A program made the translations under genes and the position numbers. Positions 7,006-15,187 of a DNA stretch of 51,598 bases are shown in pieces (the first letter of the stretch is position 1; each line of letters begins with the position of its first letter). The notes under the pieces were generated by a model. It was not told where the DNA came from. It made no database searches and saw nothing but the letters and a program-made list of their open reading frames with translations. Source of the stretch: Streptococcus pneumoniae (GTDB lineage: Bacteria > Bacillota > Bacilli > Lactobacillales > Streptococcaceae); contig NZ_CKYA01000011.1 in assembly GCF_001113365.1 (NCBI RefSeq), positions 1 through 51,598 of the forward strand, in the 5' to 3' direction.

Positions 7006-8712
7006 TTACTCCTCCTTTCCTTTCTGTGTTTCGTAGATTTCACGGTAAACGGCATTGTTGGCAACCAAGTCTGCATGCGTACCTTGACCAATCAATCGTC
7101 CTTGATCTAGAACCAAGATTTTATCTGCATGAACAACCGAGCTAATCTTTTGAGCGATGATAATGGTTGTCGTCCCTTTCAAGTCCTTATTCAAGGCCTC
7201 TTGCACTAGGCGCTCTGACTTGGCATCCAAGGCCGAGGTCGAATCGTCAAAAATCAGAATATGTGGATTGCTGACAATCCCACGCGCAATCGACATCCGT
7301 TGTTTTTGCCCACCAGAGAAATTGGTTCCCCGTTCCTCAACCGGACTTTCAAAGGTTTTCTCCATACGATGAATGAATTCACTAGCCTGGGCAATATTAG
7401 CTGCGCGTTCCATTTCAAATAGAGTAGCATCTCCTTTGCCCTGTCTCAAGTTATCTGCAATCGTTCCACTGAAGAGAATGGCACGTTGGAGAACGATAGA
7501 AACTGTTTTACGCAGGGTTCCTTCACTCACTTCGCGAATATTCTTACCTCCGATTTTGATAGCCCCTTCCTGTGGGTCAAAGAGGCGTGGAATCAATTGA
7601 GCCAAGGTTGATTTTCCTGCACCAGTAGCTCCAACGACACCAACCATCTGACCAGGTTCAATAGTAAAGCTCACATCTTTCAGCATCGGTTCCTTGTCCA
7701 TTGGATAGGTAAAGGTCACATTTTCAAAGCTAAGACTTCCGACCAACTCTTCATCTGGTACATCCTTGAAGGTCATGGCTGGCTCTGAGTCCAGAATTTC
7801 TCGAATACGACGCATAGAAATCATGGCACGACTGACAGAATTTCCCAAAAATCCAACCATAACAATGGTAAAGATAATCTGGCTTAGGTAATTGACAAAG
7901 GAAGCAATGGAACCAACAACTGACGGATCCGACTGAACCATCCCTGCAACTAGCCAAATAGAGAGGAATACCGCCCCATAACCGACCAACATCATAAAAG
8001 GTTCCACTACTGAAAAGGCATAACCGATATAAAGATTTTGACCGAGTAGCTCGTCTGAAACCCCCGTAAACTTAGCAAACTGCTCTTTTTCTTGGACAAA
8101 GGACTTGACCACGCGAACGCCACGCAGATTTTCCTTGGCAATGGTATTGATGCGCTCAAGAAGGGTTTGAAACTTGGCAAAACGAGGCCCCATCATACCC
8201 ATCATGACAGCAGTCAAACCAAAAATCAAGACTACCATGAGAACAATCACCCACCACAGAGAAGGTAAGGTTTGAACCGCCAGGATAAAGGAACCGATGA
8301 ACAAGAGGGGAAGTCTGAAAAGAATTTGGAAGGTCATCATGACGACGTTCTGAATCTGGTTGATGTCATTTGTCATGCGAACGACTAGATTTCCCGCATT
8401 AAATTGTTCAATATTAGCATAAGAAAAGGTTTGGATTTTACGGAAGGCATCCTCTCGAAGATCGGATGAAACTCCTTGGGCAATATAGGCTGCAAGGACA
8501 ACATTGAGCCCACCAGCAACTAGACCGACCACGGCCACACCAATCAACCAAGCCCCGATACTATAAATAGCTTCATATTTTCCAGCAAGGAGGGCGTCTA
8601 ACACTTCCTGCAGATAACGCGGTTGCAAAAGTGAACTGGCAACCATCAAGCCTGTCATCAGGAGCGAAGCTAAGGTCTGCCACTTGTAGGTTTTTATTTT
8701 CTGAATCAGCAT
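7006..8712 (-). CDS. patA: Heterodimeric multidrug ABC exporter subunit PatA
   Basis: PatA (568 residues) has six membrane helices (about 15-310) followed by an ATPase domain with Walker A GATGAGKST and a canonical signature FSGGQKQR. Its Walker B is LIFDDSTS, with Asp where the catalytic Glu should be, and the H-loop His is replaced by Gln in IIIAQKI. This is the asymmetric pattern of heterodimeric exporters: the active ATP site combines the Walker motifs of PatB with the signature of PatA. The ATG follows TAAGGAGAAAGT. A strong promoter and an intrinsic terminator in the leader lie upstream; disruption of that attenuator is known to raise patAB expression and fluoroquinolone resistance. Confidence 0.95.
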   Translation of the reverse strand: MLIQKIKTYKWQTLASLLMTGLMVASSLLQPRYLQEVLDALLAGKYEAIYSIGAWLIGVAVVGLVAGGLNVVLAAYIAQGVSSDLREDAFRKIQTFSYANIEQFNAGNLVVRMTNDINQIQNVVMMTFQILFRLPLLFIGSFILAVQTLPSLWWVIVLMVVLIFGLTAVMMGMMGPRFAKFQTLLERINTIAKENLRGVRVVKSFVQEKEQFAKFTGVSDELLGQNLYIGYAFSVVEPFMMLVGYGAVFLSIWLVAGMVQSDPSVVGSIASFVNYLSQIIFTIVMVGFLGNSVSRAMISMRRIREILDSEPAMTFKDVPDEELVGSLSFENVTFTYPMDKEPMLKDVSFTIEPGQMVGVVGATGAGKSTLAQLIPRLFDPQEGAIKIGGKNIREVSEGTLRKTVSIVLQRAILFSGTIADNLRQGKGDATLFEMERAANIAQASEFIHRMEKTFESPVEERGTNFSGGQKQRMSIARGIVSNPHILIFDDSTSALDAKSERLVQEALNKDLKGTTTIIIAQKISSVVHADKILVLDQGRLIGQGTHADLVANNAVYREIYETQKGKEE

Positions 8713-8721
8713 ACTTTCTCC

Positions 8722-8761
8722 TTAAAAAATAGACAAAAGGGAGCGACAATGCGTCAGCTCC
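8722..8761 (-). terminator. Attenuator in the patA leader
   Basis: On the minus strand GGAGC-T-GAC pairs with GTC-GCTCC (8740-8761), followed by CTTTTGTCTATTTTTT. It sits between the patA promoter and the patA ribosome binding site, so transcription must read through it to express patAB. This matches the attenuator described for pneumococcal patA. Confidence 0.85.
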
Positions 8762-8785
8762 TTCTCATTCTGTTTGTGTGATGTT

Positions 8786-8814
8786 ATTCTAGCAAAAAAG
8801 TGGGAACTTGTCAA
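8786..8814 (-). promoter_or_regulatory. Promoter of patAB
   Basis: On the minus strand a perfect TTGACA (8809-8814), a 17-nt spacer and TAGAAT (8786-8791), extended by an upstream TGC. It drives the attenuated patA leader. Confidence 0.85.
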
Positions 8815-8858
8815 AGAAGTCTCCTTGATACAGCTAGAATAACTAGTCATTCTTGGCT

Positions 8859-11393
8859 TTATAATTTTTGTTTTAACTCAACCAAGACATTCATAGCCTG
8901 CATAGGTGTCATGTTGTAAACATCCAGTTTAGCTAATTCTGCTAGGATAGGATGTTCTTCTGGCGTATCAAATAGTGAAATCTGTTCAGTGACAGCACTT
9001 GTTTGCCTCATTGGGACAGGACTCTCTTGCCCTTGACTCTCCAGTTGCGTCAATATCTTATCCGCCCTTGCTAGAAGGTCTGCTGGCAAACCAGCAATCT
9101 TTGCCACATGAATACCGTAGGATTTGTCAGCTGGCCCTGGTTCAATCTTATGAAGAAAGGTGACCTGCCCATCCTGCTCCAAGGTTGCCACGTGAACATT
9201 GACCAAGTGTTGTAAACTAGACTCCAGACTAGTCAACTCATGGTAGTGGGTCGCAAAGAGGGTCTTGGCTCCGATGTGCTCATGGATGTATTCGATGATG
9301 GACTGGGCAAGAGCCATCCCGTCATAAGTTGCAGTTCCCCGTCCCAATTCATCAAAAAGAATCAAGGAATTTTTGGTCGCATGCGAAATGGCATTGTTTG
9401 CCTCCATCATCTCCACCATGAAGGTTGACTGACCCGAAACCAAATCATCTGCTGCTCCGATACGGGTAAAAATCGCATCAAAAATCGGTAAATGGGCACT
9501 TTCTGCTGGCACATAAGAGCCTAGCTGGGCCATAACCGCCGTCATAGCTAGCTGACGCATGTAGGTTGACTTCCCACTCATGTTGGGCCCTGTAATCAGT
9601 TGAATACTGGTATCTTCTGCCATCTGAATCGTATTGGGAATATAGGTCTGAGCCCCCATAACCTTTTCAACGACAGCATGGCGCCCTTTCTGGATATCAA
9701 TTCGCGAATCATCTCCGAATTCAGGTCGAATCAAATGCTGGGTTTCGGCCACAACTGCTAGACTTTGCAGGACATCAACTGTCGCAATTCCTTGGGCTAG
9801 AGCTTGTAAACGTTGGATGTACTTGCTGACCTCTTCACGAATACGCATAAAAATTTCGTACTCTAGATTGGCTGACTTCTCACGTGCCTCCAACATGTCG
9901 CCTTCGATACGAGCTAATTCCTCGGTCCCGAAGCGTTCTGAGTTTTTCAGCGTCGCCTTGCGGAAAAAGTGAGCAGGCACATTTCCCAGTTGTGAATTGG
10001 TCACATGGAAATAGTAGCCATCCTTTTTATTGTAGTCAATCTTAAGCGTGCTGATACCAGAGTTTTCTCTCTCCTTGGCCTCAATCTCAGCAATCCAGCC
10101 AGTCCCTTCTCTGAGAACGCGACGGTACTTGTCTAAGGTCTCATCAAATCCAGTACGGATAATTCCCCCATCCGTAATCACATGAGGAGCCTCAGGAGCA
10201 ATCGCTGCGCTAATCAAGCTCTCCAACTCTGGAATGGCATCTAGTTGTGTGATGACATAGGCTAGAGCAGGTTGCTCCATCCCTTCTAAAATCGCACGAA
10301 TCCGTGGCACACTAGACAAGGTAGTCGCCAACTGCAAGAGATCCTTGGGATTGGTCTTGCCAAAAGAAACACGACTAGCCAAGCGCTCAATGTCATAAAC
10401 ACCCTTGAGACTGTCTGTCAAATCACTACGCTCAAAGAAATGGTCGAGAAAGACCTGCACCACTTCTTGACGTTGGACGATTCGTTCCTTATCAATCAAA
10501 GGACGATGAATCCAAGAACGCAAGAGACGCATTCCCATAGCCGTTTTGGTTTCATCCAAAAGCCAGAAAAGACTGCCTTGTTTCTTGCCTGAACGAGCAT
10601 TCTCAACCAAATCCAGACTAGCCTTGGTCGCATAATCCATCTGCAAGAAATCTTTGATTTCATAGCGAATAACAGGTTTGAGGTGATTCAATTCCCTCAT
10701 CTGAGTCCGATGAACATACTGGAGCAATTTACTAGATGCCGCTTGCTCCACAGCTGCCAATCGTGAATCCAGTAAATGAAGGTCCTCAAAGCCTTCTTTT
10801 TCATAGGAAAGCACCAGATTCATCTGACGACTGAGGATTTGTTCTTCCTCCTCAGACAAGTCATAATCCAACACTACTTCGCGTGCCTTGAGATTGCGTA
10901 TTTCCCCACAAACCAGCGTGAAATCCAAAATACCTGTCACATAAAAGTCACCCGTCACCAGGTCCATATAAGCTAAGCCAAATTGATTGCCATCTCGATC
11001 TATGGCAACCAAAAAATTATTCTGGCTGTCCGGCTTACTGCTATCGACCACTGTCCCTGGCGTAATGACCTGAACAACCTCTCGTTTCACAACCCCAACT
11101 GCTTGTTTAGGATCTTCCATCTGCTCTGCGATAGCCACCTTATAACCCTGCTCAATCAAGACATCAATGTACTGTTGGGCAGAATGATAGGGAACACCCG
11201 CCATAGGAATCGGATTGTCGGCATTCTTGTTGCGACTCGTTAAGGAAATTTCCAGAATCTGCGCAGCATTGACCGCATCCTCATAAAATAATTCATAAAA
11301 ATCACCCATCCGAAAGAGCAAAAAAGCATCTGGATATTGCTTTTTAATATCCACATACTGTTGCATGCCGGGTGATAGCTTTTCTGTCGCCAT
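8859..11393 (-). CDS. mutS: DNA mismatch repair protein MutS (HexA)
   Basis: MutS/HexA recognises base mismatches and starts repair with MutL/HexB. The 844 residues match the pneumococcal HexA length. The N-terminal mismatch-reading motif is FRMGDFYELF (near residue 30), Walker A is GPNMSGKST (about 605-613) and Walker B is DELGRGTATYDG. The start is MATEKLSPG at 11393, preceded by GGAGAGACGGAAA; an upstream in-frame start adds 13 residues without a site. It follows argR by 50 nt on the same strand and is probably co-transcribed with it. In pneumococci HexA also limits transformation with mismatched donor DNA. Confidence 0.98.
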   Translation of the reverse strand: MATEKLSPGMQQYVDIKKQYPDAFLLFRMGDFYELFYEDAVNAAQILEISLTSRNKNADNPIPMAGVPYHSAQQYIDVLIEQGYKVAIAEQMEDPKQAVGVVKREVVQVITPGTVVDSSKPDSQNNFLVAIDRDGNQFGLAYMDLVTGDFYVTGILDFTLVCGEIRNLKAREVVLDYDLSEEEEQILSRQMNLVLSYEKEGFEDLHLLDSRLAAVEQAASSKLLQYVHRTQMRELNHLKPVIRYEIKDFLQMDYATKASLDLVENARSGKKQGSLFWLLDETKTAMGMRLLRSWIHRPLIDKERIVQRQEVVQVFLDHFFERSDLTDSLKGVYDIERLASRVSFGKTNPKDLLQLATTLSSVPRIRAILEGMEQPALAYVITQLDAIPELESLISAAIAPEAPHVITDGGIIRTGFDETLDKYRRVLREGTGWIAEIEAKERENSGISTLKIDYNKKDGYYFHVTNSQLGNVPAHFFRKATLKNSERFGTEELARIEGDMLEAREKSANLEYEIFMRIREEVSKYIQRLQALAQGIATVDVLQSLAVVAETQHLIRPEFGDDSRIDIQKGRHAVVEKVMGAQTYIPNTIQMAEDTSIQLITGPNMSGKSTYMRQLAMTAVMAQLGSYVPAESAHLPIFDAIFTRIGAADDLVSGQSTFMVEMMEANNAISHATKNSLILFDELGRGTATYDGMALAQSIIEYIHEHIGAKTLFATHYHELTSLESSLQHLVNVHVATLEQDGQVTFLHKIEPGPADKSYGIHVAKIAGLPADLLARADKILTQLESQGQESPVPMRQTSAVTEQISLFDTPEEHPILAELAKLDVYNMTPMQAMNVLVELKQKL

Positions 11394-11443
11394 TTTCCGT
11401 CTCTCCTTGTCAAAAATAAGTCTTGAGAGCAACTCCCAAGACC

Positions 11444-11890
11444 TTACTTATCTTTCATCAAATCTAGCAAACGATCTTCCATGAGTTTGGCAACGTGCTG
11501 GTCTCGACAAATGACCAATAAGGTATTGGCACCAGCAACTGTTCCTAAAATCCATTCATCCTTGTTTGCATCTACAATATTTGCCAAAACAGAGGCTTCT
11601 CCCAGTTTGGTATGAAGCACCAAGGTAAACTCTGCTCTCGCAACACCTTCTAAATGATGAGACAAAAATTCCACCAAATCAATCTTTTCTGTCTCATTTG
11701 CTAGTACATAATACACCATATCATTTTTCTTGACCTTGGTCAAGCCGATTTCGCGCAAATCACGAGACAGGGTTGTCTGGGTCACAAAAACATTGTGCGC
11801 CTCCAACCGATCTTGAATTTCTTTTTGTGTACTTAATTTCTCCTCAGTAATCATTTTTTTTATTAACTGATGACGATCTCTTTTTCTCAT
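11444..11890 (-). CDS. argR: ArgR-family arginine repressor (ArgR1-like)
   Basis: This 148-residue DNA-binding protein has an N-terminal winged helix (about 1-70: RDRHQLIKKMITEEKLSTQ, then TQTTLSRDLREIGL) and a C-terminal oligomerisation domain. The classical arginine-binding sequence GTIAGDDT is here GTVAGANT, so the two Asp residues that contact L-arginine are absent. The Lactococcus ArgR paralogue is known to work together with AhrC, which senses arginine; pneumococci also have several paralogues, and I infer the same division of labour. It is transcribed divergently from argS with AT-rich ARG-box-like sequences between them, and is followed by mutS. The ATG follows AGAGGATTTT. Confidence 0.92.
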   Translation of the reverse strand: MRKRDRHQLIKKMITEEKLSTQKEIQDRLEAHNVFVTQTTLSRDLREIGLTKVKKNDMVYYVLANETEKIDLVEFLSHHLEGVARAEFTLVLHTKLGEASVLANIVDANKDEWILGTVAGANTLLVICRDQHVAKLMEDRLLDLMKDK

Positions 11891-11900
11891 AAAATCCTCT

Positions 11901-11961
11901 TATGTGAATATTTATAACTATTTTTATAACTATATTATACCAAAAAAATAGGAGATTTCAA
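11901..11961. promoter_or_regulatory. argR promoter with ARG-box-like repeats in the argR-argS divergon
   Basis: On the minus strand TTGAAA (11956-11961), a 16-nt spacer and TATAAT (11934-11939) form the argR promoter. Between it and the ATG are AT-rich repeats such as TATGTGAATATTTATAACTA (11901-11920) and a second TTATAACTA, which resemble ARG boxes. This suggests autoregulation and possible control of argS. The plus-strand argS promoter is less clear; a TAAAAT at 11992-11997 is the best -10. Confidence 0.55.
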
Positions 11962-12025
11962 AAATTTTTTCTTCTTTCTTTAAAATTGTGATAAAATAGT
12001 AGAAAAGTCCAAAAAGGAGCTCTTA

Positions 12026-13717
12026 ATGAATACAAAAGAATTGATTGCTAGCGAATTGGCTAGCATCATTGATAGCCTGGACCAAGAGGCTATTTTAAAT
12101 TTACTGGAAACCCCTAAAAACTCAGAAATGGGAGACATTGCTTTCCCTGCTTTTTCTCTTGCAAAAGTCGAACGTAAAGCACCTCAAATGATTGCGGCTG
12201 AACTGGCTGAAAAAATTAACAGCCAAGCCTTTGAAAAGGTTGTTGCAACAGGACCTTACGTCAATTTTTTCCTTGATAAATCTGCTATTTCTGCTCAAGT
12301 ATTGCAAGCTGTTATCACTGAAAAAGAACACTATGCTGACCAAACTATTGGTAAACAAGAAAATGTTGTGATCGACATGTCTAGTCCCAATATCGCTAAG
12401 CCATTCTCTATTGGCCACCTACGCTCAACTGTTATCGGAGATAGCTTGTCACATATTTTCCAAAAAATCGGTTATCAAACAGTCAAGGTCAACCATTTGG
12501 GAGACTGGGGTAAACAGTTTGGGATGTTGATTGTTGCCTACAAAAAATGGGGCAACGAAGAAGCTGTAAAAGCTCATCCAATCGATGAACTTCTTAAACT
12601 CTATGTCCGCATCAACGCTGAAGCTGAAAATGACCCTAGCTTGGATGAAGAAGCACGCGAATGGTTCCGTAAACTTGAAAATGGAGACGAGGAAGCTCTC
12701 GCACTTTGGCAATGGTTCCGTGATGAAAGTTTGGTGGAATTTAACCGCCTTTACAATGAATTGCAAGTCGAATTTGACAGCTACAATGGAGAAGCCTTCT
12801 ACAACGATAAGATGGATGCAGTTGTAGACATTCTTTCTGAAAAAGGCCTTCTTGTTGAGTCAGAAGGTGCCCAAGTTGTGAATCTTGAGAAATATGGAAT
12901 TGAACATCCAGCCCTTATCAAAAAATCTGATGGAGCAACTCTCTATATCACACGTGACTTGGCTGCAGCCCTTTACCGTAAAAACGAATACCAATTTGCT
13001 AAATCTATCTATGTCGTTGGTCAAGAGCAATCTGCCCACTTTAAACAGCTCAAAGCTGTTTTGCAAGAGATGGGCTACGATTGGAGTGACGACATTACCC
13101 ATGTTCCTTTTGGTTTGGTTACAAAAGAAGGGAAGAAACTCTCTACTCGAAAAGGGAATGTCATCCTGCTAGAACCTACTGTTGCAGAGGCTGTTAGCCG
13201 TGCCAAAGCCCAAATCGAAGCTAAAAATCCTGAATTGGAAAATAAAGACCAAGTAGCGCATGCTGTTGGGGTTGGAGCCATTAAATTCTATGACCTCAAA
13301 ACCGACCGTACAAATGGATACGACTTCGACTTAGAGGCTATGGTATCCTTCGAGGGTGAAACTGGACCTTACGTTCAATATGCCTACGCTCGTATCCAAT
13401 CGATCTTACGCAAAGCCGATTTCAAACCAGAAACAGCTGGCAACTATAGCTTGAATGATACTGAAAGCTGGGAAATCATTAAACTCATTCAAGACTTCCC
13501 ACGTATTATCAACCGTGCGGCAGATAACTTTGAACCTTCTATCATTGCTAAATTTGCAATTAACCTAGCTCAATCCTTTAACAAATACTATGCACATACA
13601 CGTATCTTGGATGAAAGCCCAGAACGCGACAGCCGTCTAGCCCTCAGCTACGCAACCGCAGTCGTTCTCAAAGAAGCCCTTCGCTTGCTTGGAGTAGAAG
13701 CGCCAGAGAAGATGTAA
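12026..13717 (+). CDS. argS: Arginyl-tRNA synthetase
   Basis: This class I synthetase of 563 residues charges tRNA-Arg. The HIGH-type motif SPNIAKPFSIGHLRST lies at about residues 115-132, and a KMSKS-like GKKLSTRKGNV lies near 373. An N-terminal Add-1 domain (about 1-80) and a C-terminal DALR anticodon-binding domain (about 440-563, with PYVQYAYARIQSILRK before it) are recognisable. The ATG follows AAAAAGGAGCTCTTA. It is divergent from argR, in line with arginine-linked control. A hairpin follows the stop codon. Confidence 0.98.
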   Translation: MNTKELIASELASIIDSLDQEAILNLLETPKNSEMGDIAFPAFSLAKVERKAPQMIAAELAEKINSQAFEKVVATGPYVNFFLDKSAISAQVLQAVITEKEHYADQTIGKQENVVIDMSSPNIAKPFSIGHLRSTVIGDSLSHIFQKIGYQTVKVNHLGDWGKQFGMLIVAYKKWGNEEAVKAHPIDELLKLYVRINAEAENDPSLDEEAREWFRKLENGDEEALALWQWFRDESLVEFNRLYNELQVEFDSYNGEAFYNDKMDAVVDILSEKGLLVESEGAQVVNLEKYGIEHPALIKKSDGATLYITRDLAAALYRKNEYQFAKSIYVVGQEQSAHFKQLKAVLQEMGYDWSDDITHVPFGLVTKEGKKLSTRKGNVILLEPTVAEAVSRAKAQIEAKNPELENKDQVAHAVGVGAIKFYDLKTDRTNGYDFDLEAMVSFEGETGPYVQYAYARIQSILRKADFKPETAGNYSLNDTESWEIIKLIQDFPRIINRAADNFEPSIIAKFAINLAQSFNKYYAHTRILDESPERDSRLALSYATAVVLKEALRLLGVEAPEKM

Positions 13718-13724
13718 ATCGTTA

Positions 13725-13757
13725 CAAGAGACTGGAACTAAAGTTCCTAGTCTCTTG
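13725..13757 (+). terminator. Hairpin after argS
   Basis: CAAGAGACTGGAAC pairs with GTTCCTAGTCTCTTG with one bulge. There is no T run after it, so it is a weak terminator or an RNA-stabilising stem. Confidence 0.5.
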
Positions 13758-13970
13758 ACGGCAATCGCTATATGGCGAATTGCCTAAACGCTTCACTAAT
13801 TCACCTAGCCAAATAATATCGATTTGGTTAGGCTCATGTCGTAATCTTTTAATCACTTTATTGTAAAGTAGTCTAAGTAACTAACACCAAATCCTATCAG
13901 GTATTTGCTTAGACGCTTCACTAATTCAATCTACTCACTACTACTTCTTTATCATACAGGGAGATATCCT
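13758..13970 (+). repeat. Gene-free spacer with a 19-nt direct repeat
   Basis: The block TAAACGCTTCACTAATTCA (13785-13803) recurs as TAGACGCTTCACTAATTCA (13910-13928), 18 of 19 bases identical. Nothing else is recognised between argS and the next gene. The repeat could be a duplicated fragment or a processing site. Confidence 0.5.
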
Positions 13971-14216
13971 ATGAGCCAATATGCTTATATCCTCGTTGTA
14001 ATTAGCTTGGTTTTCCTTTTTCTGCTCAATAAGTACGAGAAGGAGAGACTGCAAAGGCTCTACCAAGAACAACTTTTAAAGGATGAAACATTCAGGACTG
14101 ACATCAAGGAGAAAATTCAAACGACTGAAAATATCAATGATGTCATTGCTTACATCAATAAAACTTATCATCTAGGAATGTTACTGTCAAAAGACATTAC
14201 AGATCAATTGAAATAA
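13971..14216 (+). CDS. Small single-pass membrane protein, function unknown
   Basis: The 81-residue protein starts MSQYAYILVV after CAGGGAGATATCCT. An N-terminal hydrophobic helix (about 4-20) is followed by a charged, probably helical tail (KYEKERLQRLYQEQLL), so it is likely anchored in the membrane with the tail in the cytoplasm. A longer frame from 13905 lacks a ribosome binding site and is not used. I recognise it only as a conserved streptococcal hypothetical protein. A strong terminator follows 25 nt after the stop codon. Confidence 0.75.
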   Translation: MSQYAYILVVISLVFLFLLNKYEKERLQRLYQEQLLKDETFRTDIKEKIQTTENINDVIAYINKTYHLGMLLSKDITDQLK

Positions 14217-14240
14217 AGCTAGCTATACTTTAAGAAATAT

Positions 14241-14281
14241 GAAAACCGAGACTATGAGTTTAATACTGAGTCTCGGTTTTT
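14241..14281. terminator. Bidirectional terminator, left copy of a 32-bp direct repeat
   Basis: GAAAACCGAGACT (14241-14253) and AGTCTCGGTTTTT (14269-14281) form a perfect 12-bp stem with T and A runs on both sides. It terminates the small membrane gene and can stop the cassette read from the other strand. Bases 14250-14281 recur at 18370-18401 with one mismatch. Confidence 0.9.
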
Positions 14282-14358
14282 AGTATGTTCAATTGAAACA
14301 AGTGTTGAAAACTTGTTGTAGCAATTCTAATATAGGGATGGATAGACTTTCAAAAATA

Positions 14359-14743
14359 TCATTTACAAATATTTTTAAAGAAATTAAACTTCCTATATTT
14401 ACTATTCTTATAGACTGTTAAATCAACATCCTCTACAACTTCTTTCACATCTATATTGACATCATAGGGCAAAGAAAGAAAATCTAAATTATAAAATTCT
14501 GTACTCATCTCTTTTAAAATAAGAAGGTCTAACAAGTAGTCCTCCACTCTGATTTCAACTTGAATTGTCTTAGACATGAAATTTTTTAGAATCATAAAGT
14601 CCTTTACTTGCTTTCTATTAGAACCGACATACTCAAATCTTTTTCGTTCAAAAATAATTTTCTCCAAATGTTACACCATTTCAATAATATCATTTTCTAA
14701 AAATAACTGCAGAAGCAATTCTTCTTTTTAATGCAGGCTTCAT
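14359..14743 (-). pseudogene. Decayed last gene of the ComR-like/ABC cassette
   Basis: An open frame of about 102 codons ends at 14359 but has only a TTG start without a ribosome binding site. The true start appears to be the ATG at 14743 (MKPALK), which overlaps the previous stop as TAATG and follows AAGGGAAA. From there the frame breaks: removing one A from the run in TTAAAAAGAAG gives KEELLLQLFLENDIIEMV, then an in-frame TAA, then HLEKIIFERKRFEYVG. One frameshift plus one nonsense codon thus separate the pieces; the 385-nt span is 128 codons plus one base. The product would have been about 127 residues, with no family I recognise. Confidence 0.65.
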
Positions 14744-15159
14744 TAAAATTTCCCTTGTTTAATTCTTCCAAAAATTTTTGAAATAGTGCAAATAAAAGCT
14801 CCTAGTAAAAATTCCTGTAGGAAAAATCCAAAATAAGTTCCTAACTGTAAATTTCTATTGAATGTAAATACAGAAGTTTCAGATTGAATCGTATTTTGTT
14901 CTATAAGCGTCATAGGAGTAACTCTGAAAATTCCAAACATCATTAAAGCATAGATTATTCCAAAAATAATTAATAACACCCAACTGTGCTTACTTCTAGA
15001 AGAAATACTTCCCGATAACAAAGCTAATAATATTGATGGTATAATTTGTACAAACAGCATAAATTGAAAAAGATTAAAATTATCTAGTGTAAAAAAACAT
15101 ATTGTAAATTCCACAATTAGCAATAGAGAAAATACTCCATCTATTTTTGTAAATTTCAT
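14743..15159 (-). CDS. Multi-pass membrane protein of the ABC cassette, unknown function
   Basis: The 138-residue protein begins MKFTKIDGVF after AAAGGAGGTAGA. It is very hydrophobic, with four likely membrane helices (about 8-28, 33-50, 60-80 and 108-130) and no catalytic motif that I recognise. It lies 28 nt after the permease gene and overlaps the next (broken) gene by TAATG, so it belongs to the same transcript. It may be an accessory or immunity-type membrane protein of the exporter. That is an inference from context only. The stretch is visibly richer in A and T than flanking housekeeping genes. Confidence 0.75.
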   Translation of the reverse strand: MKFTKIDGVFSLLLIVEFTICFFTLDNFNLFQFMLFVQIIPSILLALLSGSISSRSKHSWVLLIIFGIIYALMMFGIFRVTPMTLIEQNTIQSETSVFTFNRNLQLGTYFGFFLQEFLLGAFICTISKIFGRIKQGKF

Positions 15160-15187
15160 TCTACCTCCTTTAAATTCACATCCATCA

